A stretch of DNA of 64,000 bases from Thermofilum uzonense (GCF_000993805.1 NZ_CP009961.1:1264453-1328452), one strand, 5' to 3'; positions 45,204 to 53,817 are shown, counted from the stretch's first letter. Made by a program: numbers and translations. The notes: generated by a model not told the origin, from the letters alone.

Positions 45204-46863
45204 CGCCCAGGTATTTGAGAACACACGATGGGAGGTCGCTAACTCGTTCACTTCTCACCTTCTCGTAATACTCCTTTCCACGACTTCCGAAAACCCGGAG
45301 AAATGTTTTTTCGCTTATATCCAAGGGAAATTTTACCCCTAGTAGACTTCTAGCCTTGTGGCCGTAAACTATACAGTCAATCCTGCTACCGACACGAGCA
45401 TCGTCAAGGAAGACTGTAGGGGGATAACTCCCTGTTGGGCGAGCAGCATATCTTCCATCTACCAGGGCTTCAACATAACAGCGTCTGATGATCAGGCCGC
45501 GAGGAAATACTCTCTCGATCATTTTCTCATCGAAAACCTCGCGGACCCACCTCTTAAAGCCTGTAATATACTTTGTATGTCTTCTTGCGATGCTATTGCC
45601 CACCTCCCACATCGGCGTGCCAGGCAGGGGGAGGACTTCTCGTAAGTTAATCCTTCTAACAAGTAGATTCCTTTCTAACAATTCCTCCAAAAAAGCCTTA
45701 TTAAGCACAAATGTTTCACGTGTTTCACCTTTCAAGCCAAGCACGAAATTTAGGCCTGGTAGCATCTCCGGCAAACCGTTCCACCCCCTCCTAGCTCCAA
45801 CCTCGTTTACAACCTCGATAGCCCTAATAACGCTTTCAGGATCATTTCCCAGATTGTTTTCGCGGGCGACACGGGGGTCCGCACTTTCTAGACCAAAAGC
45901 AGCAACATCGCCTGGTGTGTGATACTTTACTATAATCTTTAAGGCCTCTCGTGATTTTTCTTCGTGTAAGGCGATAGTCATAGGGTTAACATTGTCGATG
46001 TGTAGTGTTTCAAGGCTTGGTGCAGCTGCCCTTATCATTTGGAAGAGTTTCCTCAGCTCCACAGGATTGGGCTCCGGATACTCCACCTCGTTCATCCCAT
46101 TAGCCTTGTATGCGAGAAAGTCACTCTGTCTGCCCAGCCTGAAAGACCTTACGCCTAGTTCATATAGTAGAGAGATCTCACGAGCTATATCCTCCTGGTC
46201 ACGCACAATAACTCTTCCAAAACGCGGTTCAATACAAAAGGAGCAGCCACCAGTAAGCCATCGGGAACAGCCTCTGAAAGTCTCTATTTCTGCTGTTAAG
46301 TTGAAACCATGGTTTGGGTGCTGTGTAACTATTCGGGCACCAATAGTAGCGAAAACGTTGATTAGATTGTAATTTCCAGCTATTCGAAATGGGTTCACCT
46401 TCTCTAGGCTCTTCGTAGACACTAGGTCGTGTACAACCAGGGCGGGATCTCCTCTAATTACAACGTCGTATGCATCTTCCAGTTGTCTGGGGGTAACCGC
46501 TCTCTCTCCCCCTTTCTCGCCTGTACCAAAGCGCGCTATCGGACCCGCGAGAACTTTGATAGGTTTTTCATACTTTTTTGGAAGAGTAATTACCTCGCGG
46601 GACGTGATAGGCTTTCCGCCAAGATATCGTCCCGGAACAACAACACCACCAATCACGATTAGGAGATCGGCTCGTGAGATAAGCTTGGAAATCTCCTCCT
46701 CGTGTAGTCTGTAGGTATCTATCGTAAAGTAGTGTATTTGGGCAGATTTATCCGCATGCCAAATAGCGCCTGCGATGTAACGCGGATAAACGTCGATATA
46801 TGGAGGCACGCCTAAACCTGCCGGCTCGTCGGTATAACCGTCAATAATAACGGCAAGCGTCAT
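45127..46863 (-). CDS. Radical SAM protein with atypical cysteine spacing
   Basis: 578 residues from the ATG at 46863, which overlaps the stop of the ThiL-like gene (ATGA); the frame also runs on to 46899. Residues 1-190 form a Rossmann-like region as in cobalamin-binding-type radical SAM proteins (LIVIGGVVVPGRYLGG). The cluster motif is RGCSRWLTGGCSFC, spacing C-x7-C-x2-C and not C-x3-C-x2-C. LPGTPMW and an extended C-terminal part with a helix-hairpin-helix-like end follow. Substrate unknown; an RNA or cofactor modification is plausible. Confidence 0.72.
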   Translation of the reverse strand: MTLAVIIDGYTDEPAGLGVPPYIDVYPRYIAGAIWHADKSAQIHYFTIDTYRLHEEEISKLISRADLLIVIGGVVVPGRYLGGKPITSREVITLPKKYEKPIKVLAGPIARFGTGEKGGERAVTPRQLEDAYDVVIRGDPALVVHDLVSTKSLEKVNPFRIAGNYNLINVFATIGARIVTQHPNHGFNLTAEIETFRGCSRWLTGGCSFCIEPRFGRVIVRDQEDIAREISLLYELGVRSFRLGRQSDFLAYKANGMNEVEYPEPNPVELRKLFQMIRAAAPSLETLHIDNVNPMTIALHEEKSREALKIIVKYHTPGDVAAFGLESADPRVARENNLGNDPESVIRAIEVVNEVGARRGWNGLPEMLPGLNFVLGLKGETRETFVLNKAFLEELLERNLLVRRINLREVLPLPGTPMWEVGNSIARRHTKYITGFKRWVREVFDEKMIERVFPRGLIIRRCYVEALVDGRYAARPTGSYPPTVFLDDARVGSRIDCIVYGHKARSLLGVKFPLDISEKTFLRVFGSRGKEYYEKVRSERVSDLPSCVLKYLGVMTGRISSVSALAHDQSSLNRQEHP

Positions 46864-47795
46864 CTTGAGCCTCGGGCGTATCCGAGCCCACTGATCCATC
46901 CCGATTTCTGTATTGGGCCGTATCCTTTCAGAAAGACGCCACTTCCCGTCGTGACTCGGCCGAGTATTCTGGCGTTGAGCTCATCCAGTAATGCTTCGTG
47001 CTTAGGGTGAATTGTAAAGATAAAGTTGTATTCTTCGCCGCTCAAGTAGAGAGCTCGCTCCAGTGCCTCCTTCTCCGTATAGTGCTCGAGTAGAGGAGGA
47101 TAAATAGGTATCTCATCTAATTCAATTCGCACGTTTGAATTCTCTGAAAGATAATGGAGTGAGAGTGCGAGACCATCACTGTTATCAATGGATGCGGTAA
47201 CATAAGCGGTGTTTTCCAGCCATTTGTTTACAGGAGGCCATTTAGGCTTGAGCCACGTCCTTATAACTTCTCTAAGCGGTAAAGGTGGAGTATTACCCTG
47301 AATAGCATCGTAGAGTAGACTTGAAACCCCGAAATCGCCAACTGCCACTACGAGATCTCCGGGTCTGGCACCTCCTCTTGTAAGAGGTTCGCCATGAAGA
47401 GCTCCGATGCTGACCACTTCAGCTCTAAAAGAGTCTGTTTCAACGATGTCCGTGTCTCCCCCCAAGTAGACCGCATCAAACTCCTGTGCAGCATCTGAAA
47501 TACCCTTTACGAAGTCCTTTAGTGTCTCAAAGGGGAAGTTGCGCGGAACGCGTAAAGCTACGAGAACGGCAAGGGGTTTTGCTCCGCGCACAATTATATC
47601 ACTGGTCGAGCCACGATACGCCCGTAGTCCTGCCGAGTACGCGTCTAAGAATGAGGGCCAGTGTAATTCCCCGTCGAAGGCATCAACGTTTACTGCTATT
47701 CTCTTATGACTGTTAATCTGTATGACTGTAGCGTCCCCCCATGTTATGCCTAGAGTTGAGGTGATCCATTCAACTACTAAGTTTTCACTGAGCAC
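46860..47795 (-). CDS. ThiL-like thiamine-monophosphate kinase (AIR synthase superfamily)
   Basis: 311 residues from GTG 47795, which follows a strong GGAGAAGGG; an ATG at 47822 is the alternative start. Core features: TWGDATVIQ, VNVDAF, LGGDTDIVETDSF, GDLVVAVGDFG and SIDNSDGLALSL. ThiL makes thiamine diphosphate from the monophosphate. The usual GDDAA metal motif is GDATV here and lacks one Asp, so activity could differ. Coupled by a 4-bp overlap to the radical SAM gene downstream. Confidence 0.75.
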   Translation of the reverse strand: MLSENLVVEWITSTLGITWGDATVIQINSHKRIAVNVDAFDGELHWPSFLDAYSAGLRAYRGSTSDIIVRGAKPLAVLVALRVPRNFPFETLKDFVKGISDAAQEFDAVYLGGDTDIVETDSFRAEVVSIGALHGEPLTRGGARPGDLVVAVGDFGVSSLLYDAIQGNTPPLPLREVIRTWLKPKWPPVNKWLENTAYVTASIDNSDGLALSLHYLSENSNVRIELDEIPIYPPLLEHYTEKEALERALYLSGEEYNFIFTIHPKHEALLDELNARILGRVTTGSGVFLKGYGPIQKSGWISGLGYARGSR

Positions 47796-48030
47796 GATTT
47801 TCCCTTCTCCTAAATGTCTCATAGAATATGAAAGCCGAGGTGAGAAGGAAAAGCATGTAGATCAGGTAGCGCATGTACTCGCTGTAGGTCTGAGAGGAGC
47901 CGGTTTCCCAGTTCATTATATAAGCGAACACCTTATATGAATAGTAGGCGCTAATAACCAGAACCACGATCGTGATCAATCCCAGGATCTGACGGAAGTA
48001 GCGCAGTTGCTTTTGCTCCAAACCCGTCAC
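47785..48030 (-). CDS. Small membrane protein, unknown
   Basis: 81 residues with two predicted helices (about 15-35 and 56-73) joined by a short polar loop and followed by a basic tail (FRRRENRAQ), so both ends likely face the cytoplasm. No family recognised. Overlaps the start of the ThiL-like gene by 11 bp and opens this leftward operon; divergent from XPD. Confidence 0.6.
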   Translation of the reverse strand: MTGLEQKQLRYFRQILGLITIVVLVISAYYSYKVFAYIMNWETGSSQTYSEYMRYLIYMLFLLTSAFIFYETFRRRENRAQ

Positions 48031-48087
48031 CAGACAAGTGGAACAAAATAAGTATTTAGGTGTTGTGTTAGGATACTTGACCTGGTA

Positions 48088-49869
48088 ATGGAGAGGCTTA
48101 CCTCAAGGATAAAAGAGTTTTTTCCCTATGAACACCCGAGGCCGGGTCAGTTAGAGCTAGCTAGGAAGGTATACGAGAGTGTAGTCAATTCTAAAATACT
48201 CCTTGCTCGCTACCCGGTAGGGTTTGGTAAAACTGCAGCTGTTTTCGCGGGATTATTAGCTGCCGATGTACCCCGGATAATTTATCTGGCTCATACAAAG
48301 TCTCAGTTCCAGGCACCGATAAGAGAGGTTGTTAGACTAGAAAAAACCGGGGTTAAATTATCCCTTGTAACCCTCGCGAGCCGTTTTGATATGTGTCTGC
48401 TTCCTCGCTCCCTGACATCGGGTATGGACTTTCACCGATTTCTCAGGTTCTGTGCAAGGAAAAAGCTGAGCGGTGAATGTCCATATATCAAAAAGAGATA
48501 CAAAGGCGAGTTACCAAGCTTGCTTACGCTAAACACCTTAAGAAGAATTGGAAGAGAGGCTGGGATATGTCCCTATGAGATTGCATGGGAGGCTGTTAGG
48601 ACTGCAAGAATAATAGTTGCCTCATACTCTTATTTGTTTGATCCACGCCTATCTATTATATTACTCCGTAAAGGTGGGATAAACTTATCCGAAAGCGTGA
48701 TCGTGGTTGATGAAGCGCATAATCTTCCCAGGTTTATAACAGATAGCCTTAGCAGTGAACTACATGCAAGCTCTATAAGGGCAGCCCTGAGGGAGATTCA
48801 AAGGGCTAGATTCGCTGAGGATTCAAATATTGCAGAGTCATTGAGAAAGCTGCTCGCCTATCTTCATAAGACGGCAACAGAAAATGGAAGTGAAGTTCCG
48901 GTGGAAACCTTTCTCGAGATTGCCCCTAACTCCAGGATTCTTGCTAGAGTTGCGACATCCTATGAAGGAAAGACTGGCGTTTTCTCAAGTCTTTGGCATA
49001 TAGTATACTTCCTAGAGGAGGTTGAAAAAATGCCTAGTGACTCTATATTAATAGCCCTTAGGGAGGATGTTAGCCTCGCGTATAAGATCTTCTTCTATAA
49101 CATTCCTAGAGTTGCCCGAAGAGTGTTTGATGATTCTAGATCTGCAATACTTACTTCAGCGACATTGCCCCCCGCAGACTACTATACAGCTATTCTAGGC
49201 GTAAAGAGAGAAAGACTACAAGAAATATCTTATCCTTTCACATGGGGAGAAAATGTCACACTAGTTATTCAGAGAGGTATTTCATCGAGATATGTCGAGC
49301 GAACCCAGGAGTTATTCAAATTCTATGCACATCTTATTGATTCGGTATACAAGGATCCGGAAAGTCGACATGTGTTAGCGGTCTTTCCATCCTACTCCTT
49401 CATGTTGAATACGTATCCATTTATAGAATCTACACCGCGCTTATTAGAAAAGCACGACACGCACTTGGATGATATTCTCGAGTTTTTGATGCGTCATGAG
49501 AAATGTCTTGTGATAATAACAGCATGGGGAAAGTTTTCGGAAGGAGTAGAATTTAAGGCTATGAGAAGCAACCTCATTGATACCATAGTAATAGCGGGGC
49601 TACCTGTACCAACCCCCTCTCCCGTAAATAAGAAGCTTGAAGAGCACTTAGAGACGTTCTCATCCGACAAGGAATGGGCGTGGAGACAGGTATATCTTTA
49701 CCCAGCACTTAATAAGGTATTGCAAATCATTGGGAGAGGACTTAGATCAGAAAACGACAGGGTGAGAGTTTATCTCTTAGATGAGCGGGTGATAGACGAG
49801 AAAGCCCTGGAGTATTTAAAGGATTATGGGCTGAGTTTTTCTATAATATCTTCATTAAGCAAGAATTAG
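48088..49869 (+). CDS. xpd: XPD-type DNA helicase (Rad3 family)
   Basis: 593 residues, superfamily 2 helicase with an Fe-S cluster. Motif I PVGFGKTAAV, motif Ia AHTKSQ, DEAH box VVDEAHN, motif VI QIIGRGLRSEND. The four cluster cysteines lie between motifs Ia and II (DMCLLP, RFCARK, GECPY, GICPY). Unwinds DNA 5' to 3' in repair. Length is typical for archaeal XPD. Repeat copy E follows its stop. Confidence 0.95.
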   Translation: MERLTSRIKEFFPYEHPRPGQLELARKVYESVVNSKILLARYPVGFGKTAAVFAGLLAADVPRIIYLAHTKSQFQAPIREVVRLEKTGVKLSLVTLASRFDMCLLPRSLTSGMDFHRFLRFCARKKLSGECPYIKKRYKGELPSLLTLNTLRRIGREAGICPYEIAWEAVRTARIIVASYSYLFDPRLSIILLRKGGINLSESVIVVDEAHNLPRFITDSLSSELHASSIRAALREIQRARFAEDSNIAESLRKLLAYLHKTATENGSEVPVETFLEIAPNSRILARVATSYEGKTGVFSSLWHIVYFLEEVEKMPSDSILIALREDVSLAYKIFFYNIPRVARRVFDDSRSAILTSATLPPADYYTAILGVKRERLQEISYPFTWGENVTLVIQRGISSRYVERTQELFKFYAHLIDSVYKDPESRHVLAVFPSYSFMLNTYPFIESTPRLLEKHDTHLDDILEFLMRHEKCLVIITAWGKFSEGVEFKAMRSNLIDTIVIAGLPVPTPSPVNKKLEEHLETFSSDKEWAWRQVYLYPALNKVLQIIGRGLRSENDRVRVYLLDERVIDEKALEYLKDYGLSFSIISSLSKN

Positions 49870-49908
49870 AGTATTCGTTGCATTTCCTATCATTCTGCTA
49901 ATACTACC

Positions 49909-50016
49909 GCCAGCGTCACCGGGGCGGCTCCCCGAGAAGAAAAAGATACAACCCCCAGGATCCAGATAATAGCCCCTCAAGACGGGTAACCGGGAGCCGG
50001 CACCCAGCGGTGCAGG
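49909..50016 (+). mobile_element. TnpB-relic repeat, copy E (right-end fragment)
   Basis: About 108 bp matching only the last third of the family: the end of the TnpB tail (GAGAAGAAAAAGATACAACC), the CCCCTCAAGACGGG hairpin and CGGGAGCCGGCACCCAGCGG-TGCAGGC. No left part. It ends 11 bp before the stop codon of the convergent S19e gene. Confidence 0.75.
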
Positions 50017-50027
50017 CAGTGGTAAAC

Positions 50028-50516
50028 TTACTCTATATACTTCTTTAGCTCGGGTCTCTGCTCTGCCATTTTCTTGAACAACGAGATAGATATCTTGTCT
50101 ACAAGCGCTCTGCCCTGATCGGAGACAACCCGCCCCTTGCTCGTCTTCACGATAAGACCGGCAGCTTCTAACTGTTGAAGCGCTTTACGGACCGCTGCCC
50201 CGCCACCCTTCTTGAAATGTTTCCGCTTGACAGTATTCTTGGTTCTACCACCATACGCTGTGCGCAGCCTCTCTATACCTACTGGCCCGTAGAGGTATAC
50301 CTTCCTGAGAAGAGCTGCACACCTCTTATACCACCAGTCAGGATCACTTGGTATGCGTTCCCGGGTGGGTCCCGTTTTCGCAAAATATGACCACTCGGGT
50401 GGCTGGACTTCCTTTACATTCTCTTTTAGATATTTAGCCAATTCTTCAATCAGTATGTTTGGGGGAACGAAACGTGCATCTACCAAACAGTTCACCTTCC
50501 CTACACACTTCGACAC
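50028..50516 (-). CDS. rps19e: 30S ribosomal protein S19e
   Basis: eS19, with PPEWSYFAKTGPTRERIPSD, DWWYKRCAALLRKVYLYGPV and RKHFKKGGGAAVRKALQQLE as diagnostic stretches. From the ATG it has 162 residues, about 12 more than usual. A TTG or GTG a few codons in (GGTGAACTGTTTG) would give the common N-terminus, so the true start is unsure. Standing alone, divergent from trmI over a shared AT-rich promoter. Elsewhere it clusters with PDCD5 and L39e. Confidence 0.93.
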   Translation of the reverse strand: MSKCVGKVNCLVDARFVPPNILIEELAKYLKENVKEVQPPEWSYFAKTGPTRERIPSDPDWWYKRCAALLRKVYLYGPVGIERLRTAYGGRTKNTVKRKHFKKGGGAAVRKALQQLEAAGLIVKTSKGRVVSDQGRALVDKISISLFKKMAEQRPELKKYIE

Positions 50517-50558
50517 AACTTATAAAATTTATGTCTCTTAGAAGAAAAGGATTTGTTT

Positions 50559-51323
50559 ATGTCCAATGTGAAAGAAGGAGACTGGGTACTGTTGTATTAC
50601 AATGAAAGAAAAAACTATGTCGTACGCGTTGAAAAAGGAAAGACGTTTCACTCAACACATGGCTCAATAGACCTCTCATCACTAATTGGTGTACCATACG
50701 GCAGTTACGTGGAGACGAATATAGGTGAAAAACTACTAGTGACAAAAACGAGCTTCATGGAGAGGCTTGAAGGGCTGCAAAGAACAACTCAGGTAATTTA
50801 TCCAAAAGACCTGGGTTACATATTACTTGCTTCAGGCGTAGGACCTGGAAGTGTTGTAGTTGAAGCTGGAACGGGGACTGGTTTCCTAACTGCTACTCTG
50901 GCCTGGTACGTGCGACCGAGTGGACGCGTATACACATATGAGATACGTAAGGATTTCTACCAGCAGGCCCTAAAGAACTTCGAGCTTCTTGGAGTCCTAC
51001 CATATATAACCGCGAAAAACAGGGACATCCGAGACGGTATTGAAGAGGAAGATGTGGATGCGGTTCTTTTAGATCTTCCATCCCCGTGGGAAATTATTCA
51101 TGAGGCTTACGCTAAGCTAACACATGGAGGCTCCCTGACAGTGTTTGTACCAACTCTCACGCAGGTTGAAAAAACGCTTCGCAGTCTTCGATCATCTGAT
51201 TTTAAACTCATAGAGGTTTCCGAGAGCATTCAGAGAAAATACCAAGTCACTCCTGGCGAGCTACGCCCACTAACGCTTGGAGTCATGCATACCGGCTACA
51301 TAATCAGGGCTCGGAAACCATAG
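50559..51323 (+). CDS. trmI: tRNA (adenine-N1)-methyltransferase TrmI
   Basis: 254 residues from ATG 50559 (a TTG two codons earlier is possible). N-terminal small domain, then a SAM-binding Rossmann core with VVEAGTGTGFLTATLAWYV and the catalytic-site region AVLLDLPSPWE. Archaeal TrmI methylates A57 and A58 in the T loop of tRNAs, stabilising them at high temperature. Tetrameric in relatives. Confidence 0.93.
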   Translation: MSNVKEGDWVLLYYNERKNYVVRVEKGKTFHSTHGSIDLSSLIGVPYGSYVETNIGEKLLVTKTSFMERLEGLQRTTQVIYPKDLGYILLASGVGPGSVVVEAGTGTGFLTATLAWYVRPSGRVYTYEIRKDFYQQALKNFELLGVLPYITAKNRDIRDGIEEEDVDAVLLDLPSPWEIIHEAYAKLTHGGSLTVFVPTLTQVEKTLRSLRSSDFKLIEVSESIQRKYQVTPGELRPLTLGVMHTGYIIRARKP

Positions 51324-51361
51324 TGTAATGCTTTTAACCCCATCTGAATTATAGAAAACAA

Positions 51362-51463
51362 GCGGGGGTGCCCGAGCTAGGTCAAAGGGGGCGGTCCCTA
51401 TGAGGGCCCACACTCAAGATCCGCTGGCGTCGGCCTACCCGGGTTCAAATCCCGGCCCCCGCA
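51362..51463 (+). tRNA. tRNA-Leu (CAA) with an intron in the anticodon stem
   Basis: Same build as the gene at 7987: acceptor GCGGGGG/CCCCCGC, discriminator A, T loop TTCAAAT. Removing about 17 bases (TCCCTATGAGGGCCCAC) between GCGG and ACTCAAGATCCGC restores the stem and a CTCAAGA loop, anticodon CAA. The intron differs from its paralog by one G. No CCA encoded. Confidence 0.88.
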
Positions 51464-51528
51464 CCTCTCCTGGAATAATACTCATTTTCTAGCGTTTTTA
51501 AGGAATAAAAGTGGAAGACTAATTGGGT

Positions 51529-51945
51529 TTACTCTTCCGTAGAGCTATAACCTTGAATTCTCTCAGCCGCCATATCCAAAAGGAACTCGCTTTTCCAGCC
51601 TGCATTCCGAAATCTACTGCTAAGAATTATTAGTACGCCAGGTGTGAAGGACGCCAGGACGGCGTAAATAACGCGTCCCTTATGCGACAAGGTCACAGCA
51701 AGCACTAAAGCGTTTCTTGGCGGATCACCCTGTAATTGATAACGCAAAACGTGCTCGGACACAACGTATCTTTCTGGATTCAATCCATACTCCACAAGCC
51801 ACTCAATAATCTTCTTAAAGTACATCGCGTACCTTTCACTACTCCTAGTCTTTTTAAGGCCTAGAACCCCTAAATCAAGCCAAAAAACTTCTGCATCTCT
51901 GTTCACATAGAATGCGGCTATACTTTTAAGACCACGCATCCGCAC
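51529..51945 (-). CDS. Hypothetical protein
   Basis: 138 residues, not recognised. Mixed alpha/beta, with a basic N-terminal third (LGVLGLKKTRSSERYAMYFK) and a central beta-rich part (ALVLAVTLSHKGRVIYAVLA, FTPGVLIILSSRF). No signal peptide or sure membrane helix. It lies alone between tRNA-Leu and tRNA-Gln. Codon-like composition and length make it probably real. Confidence 0.5.
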   Translation of the reverse strand: MRMRGLKSIAAFYVNRDAEVFWLDLGVLGLKKTRSSERYAMYFKKIIEWLVEYGLNPERYVVSEHVLRYQLQGDPPRNALVLAVTLSHKGRVIYAVLASFTPGVLIILSSRFRNAGWKSEFLLDMAAERIQGYSSTEE

Positions 51946-52085
51946 AAGACCTCCCAGACCCCGAAAAACCCCCCACTAAATAAGCTCTTCGTTGTGCCCG
52001 CTGTAGACCTTCAATGTATATGAGTCTGAACACATAATACTTTTACAAACTCTAATCTTACGTCTCTTGACACCAGTAGAGCTAG

Positions 52086-52093
52086 ATTTAAAT
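52086..52093 (+). promoter_or_regulatory. TATA box of tRNA-Gln
   Basis: ATTTAAAT lies 24-31 bp before the first base of tRNA-Gln, the normal archaeal spacing. The stretch 51946-52084 before it holds no recognisable gene. Confidence 0.6.
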
Positions 52094-52116
52094 CCTTCAA
52101 CTAAATAAAGAAGTAG

Positions 52117-52190
52117 AGCCCGGTGGTGTAGCGGTCAAGCATGGCGGGCTCTGGCCCCGCAGATCCGGGGTTCGAATCCCCGCCGGGCTA
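52117..52190 (+). tRNA. tRNA-Gln (CTG)
   Basis: 74 nt: acceptor AGCCCGG/CCGGGCT, anticodon stem GCGGG/CCCGC around CTCTGGC (anticodon CTG), T arm CGGGG-TTCGAAT-CCCCG, discriminator A. No intron, no CCA. In archaea it is charged with Glu and amidated. Confidence 0.95.
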
Positions 52191-52204
52191 CTTCGTGTTT
52201 CTTA

Positions 52205-52234
52205 AAGTAATGTTCCTACATAGGAACATTACTT
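52205..52234. repeat. Perfect 14-bp inverted repeat between two tRNA genes
   Basis: AAGTAATGTTCCTA, then CA, then TAGGAACATTACTT: a flawless palindrome with a 2-base centre, 14 bp behind tRNA-Gln and about 60 bp before tRNA-Phe. As RNA it would form a long hairpin. It is too AT-rich for the GC-rich repeat family and no other copy was seen. Terminator, operator or processing signal are possible. Confidence 0.6.
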
Positions 52235-52295
52235 ACTGTATTAATCGAAGAGCGAAATCCATTTATTTCCCCAATAAACCACAACTTTAGGGTCA

Positions 52296-52384
52296 GCCGG
52301 GGTAGCTCAGCTGGGAGAGCGCTCGGCTGAAGTCTCCCAGTAGAAACCGAGAGGTCCCGGGTTCAAATCCCGGCCCCGGCACCA
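52296..52384 (+). tRNA. tRNA-Phe (GAA) with a 13-nt canonical intron
   Basis: Acceptor GCCGGGG/CCCCGGC, D arm GCTCAGCTGGGAGAGC, anticodon stem CTCGG/CCGAG with loop CTGAAG-A. A 13-nt intron (TCTCCCAGTAGAA) sits at the standard 37/38 site. T loop TTCAAAT, discriminator A at 52381 followed by genome-encoded CCA. Repeat copy F begins at once behind it. Confidence 0.94.
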
Positions 52385-52753
52385 TTCTCGGCCCCGTTTT
52401 ACTTTCAATATCCCTAGTATGTCTTCCCCACTTCCCATTCCTCGAGGAGACTTTCAAGCATGCCCCTGTACTCCTCGAGTCCCCTGAGCATTGCCTCCAT
52501 GCTTTGGAGTGCCCTCCCTTGGTCTAAGAGGATGCCAGCGTAGGCCCTCAGCGAGGCGTGTGCGGGGTTTGGGCCTCAAAATAAACGCTGACATAAACGC
52601 GTGCTTAAACATAACCAGAAGAGTGGGATAAAATCCGCCCACAGCAGCGAAGCCACACCAAAAGACAAGGGATAAAAAGATAAGACCACAGGAGCCAGAG
52701 AATAACTTCAAGAGAGGGGTGACCCGGGAGCCCGCCCCAGTGGCGCAGGACGG
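52385..52753 (+). mobile_element. TnpB-relic repeat, copy F (behind tRNA-Phe)
   Basis: Starts with the same TTCTCGGCCC-GTTTTACTTT sequence as copy C. Leftward reading LRAYAGILLDQGRALQSMEA and LESLLEEWEVGKTY; rightward reading INADINACLNITRRVGYNPP, a TnpB tail whose CxxC is degenerate. The right end is CCCGGGAGCCCGCCCCAGTG-GCGCAGGACGG. It stops 29 bp before the stop codon of the convergent radical SAM gene. Confidence 0.75.
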
Positions 52754-52782
52754 TTTACATTCAATAAAGGGTTCTGAAAGAA

Positions 52783-53817
52783 TTATGCTTCGGGTTTCTC
52801 TTGATTAAGAGGAGTCTCCTCTAGGCTCATCCAATTTAACAATGGGCTTCTTTCGACTATTTTTCCCTGCTTAACTGCATCCATTAGAAAGAAGTGGATT
52901 TGCGAGCTCCTGTAGTACTCTGCAATATGCTTCTTCTCCTGTTTTAGTTCCGTGTAAGTAACCTCTAAGGTGGTACCATCGTCTGTTACCAACTGGTAGG
53001 GACGAGCGAGGAGATTAGCTGCACGATAGTATCGTAGACCTGTTTGCTGGTAGTCTTTCACCCTAACCGGGCAGAAGTGAATTGTAAGATTAAGGCCCTT
53101 CTCCTCAGCCCTTCGAATGACGTCTAATGCAGTCTCCTTACTGCCCATAGCACTCCTGTAATCCTTCCGCATCTTATACCCACGGAGCAGAAGCGAGGAA
53201 CTGTTCGTCTCTGTAAACTCAAGCTCGTTTAGATTCATAAATGCTGCTTCGTACTTTTCAGCTGTCTCGGCTAGTTCGAACAATCTCTCAGAATTCCCCG
53301 GGAGAGCGGGATATTCGAGTCCTATCAGAAGCTTATCCTTGTACTCGGAGGCTATCCTAAGTTTTTCCTCTAAAATGTCTCGAGGCGCATGTATCCTCAA
53401 CTCGTCGAGTCCAGAGTCGACCAGTTTCTCAACCGAGCGGCTTGTGAGTGGAACCGCACTGGTATACAGGTGTATGTGAAACTTCTCCCCAAAAGTGTCC
53501 TTTAAGCTCCGGATAATCCTTGAGGCCGTTTCAACCTTGATGAGTGGCTCGCCGCCCGTTAAGCTTGCTCCCCTTGAAGCGGATCTCAACACTTCCAATA
53601 CAGCTGTTCTGTCCAAGTTTGACTCATCCACCTGAACCTCGTTTACAAAGGTCACATCCCGGTTTTTTCTGAAAGTGCTTAGAGGACAATAAAAACAGCT
53701 GAGAGGACACAAACCAGTGAGAAAAATGATGGTTTTAAGTCCCTCCTGACACAGTTTGCAGCCAGGGGGTAGTCTACCGTAGACTATACTGCCCGTGGGA
53801 AGACTACGTGTATTCAT
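52783..53817 (-). CDS. Radical SAM protein, PflA-activase-like archaeal family
   Basis: 344 residues. N-terminal CKLCQEGLK, then the radical SAM cluster motif GLCPLSCFYCPL and SAM loop SLTGGEPLIKVET. Related archaeal proteins are annotated as pyruvate-formate-lyase-activating-like, but none has a proven substrate here. The start overlaps the stop of the UPF0147 gene by one base (TAATG), so the two are co-expressed. Confidence 0.8.
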   Translation of the reverse strand: MNTRSLPTGSIVYGRLPPGCKLCQEGLKTIIFLTGLCPLSCFYCPLSTFRKNRDVTFVNEVQVDESNLDRTAVLEVLRSASRGASLTGGEPLIKVETASRIIRSLKDTFGEKFHIHLYTSAVPLTSRSVEKLVDSGLDELRIHAPRDILEEKLRIASEYKDKLLIGLEYPALPGNSERLFELAETAEKYEAAFMNLNELEFTETNSSSLLLRGYKMRKDYRSAMGSKETALDVIRRAEEKGLNLTIHFCPVRVKDYQQTGLRYYRAANLLARPYQLVTDDGTTLEVTYTELKQEKKHIAEYYRSSQIHFFLMDAVKQGKIVERSPLLNWMSLEETPLNQEKPEA

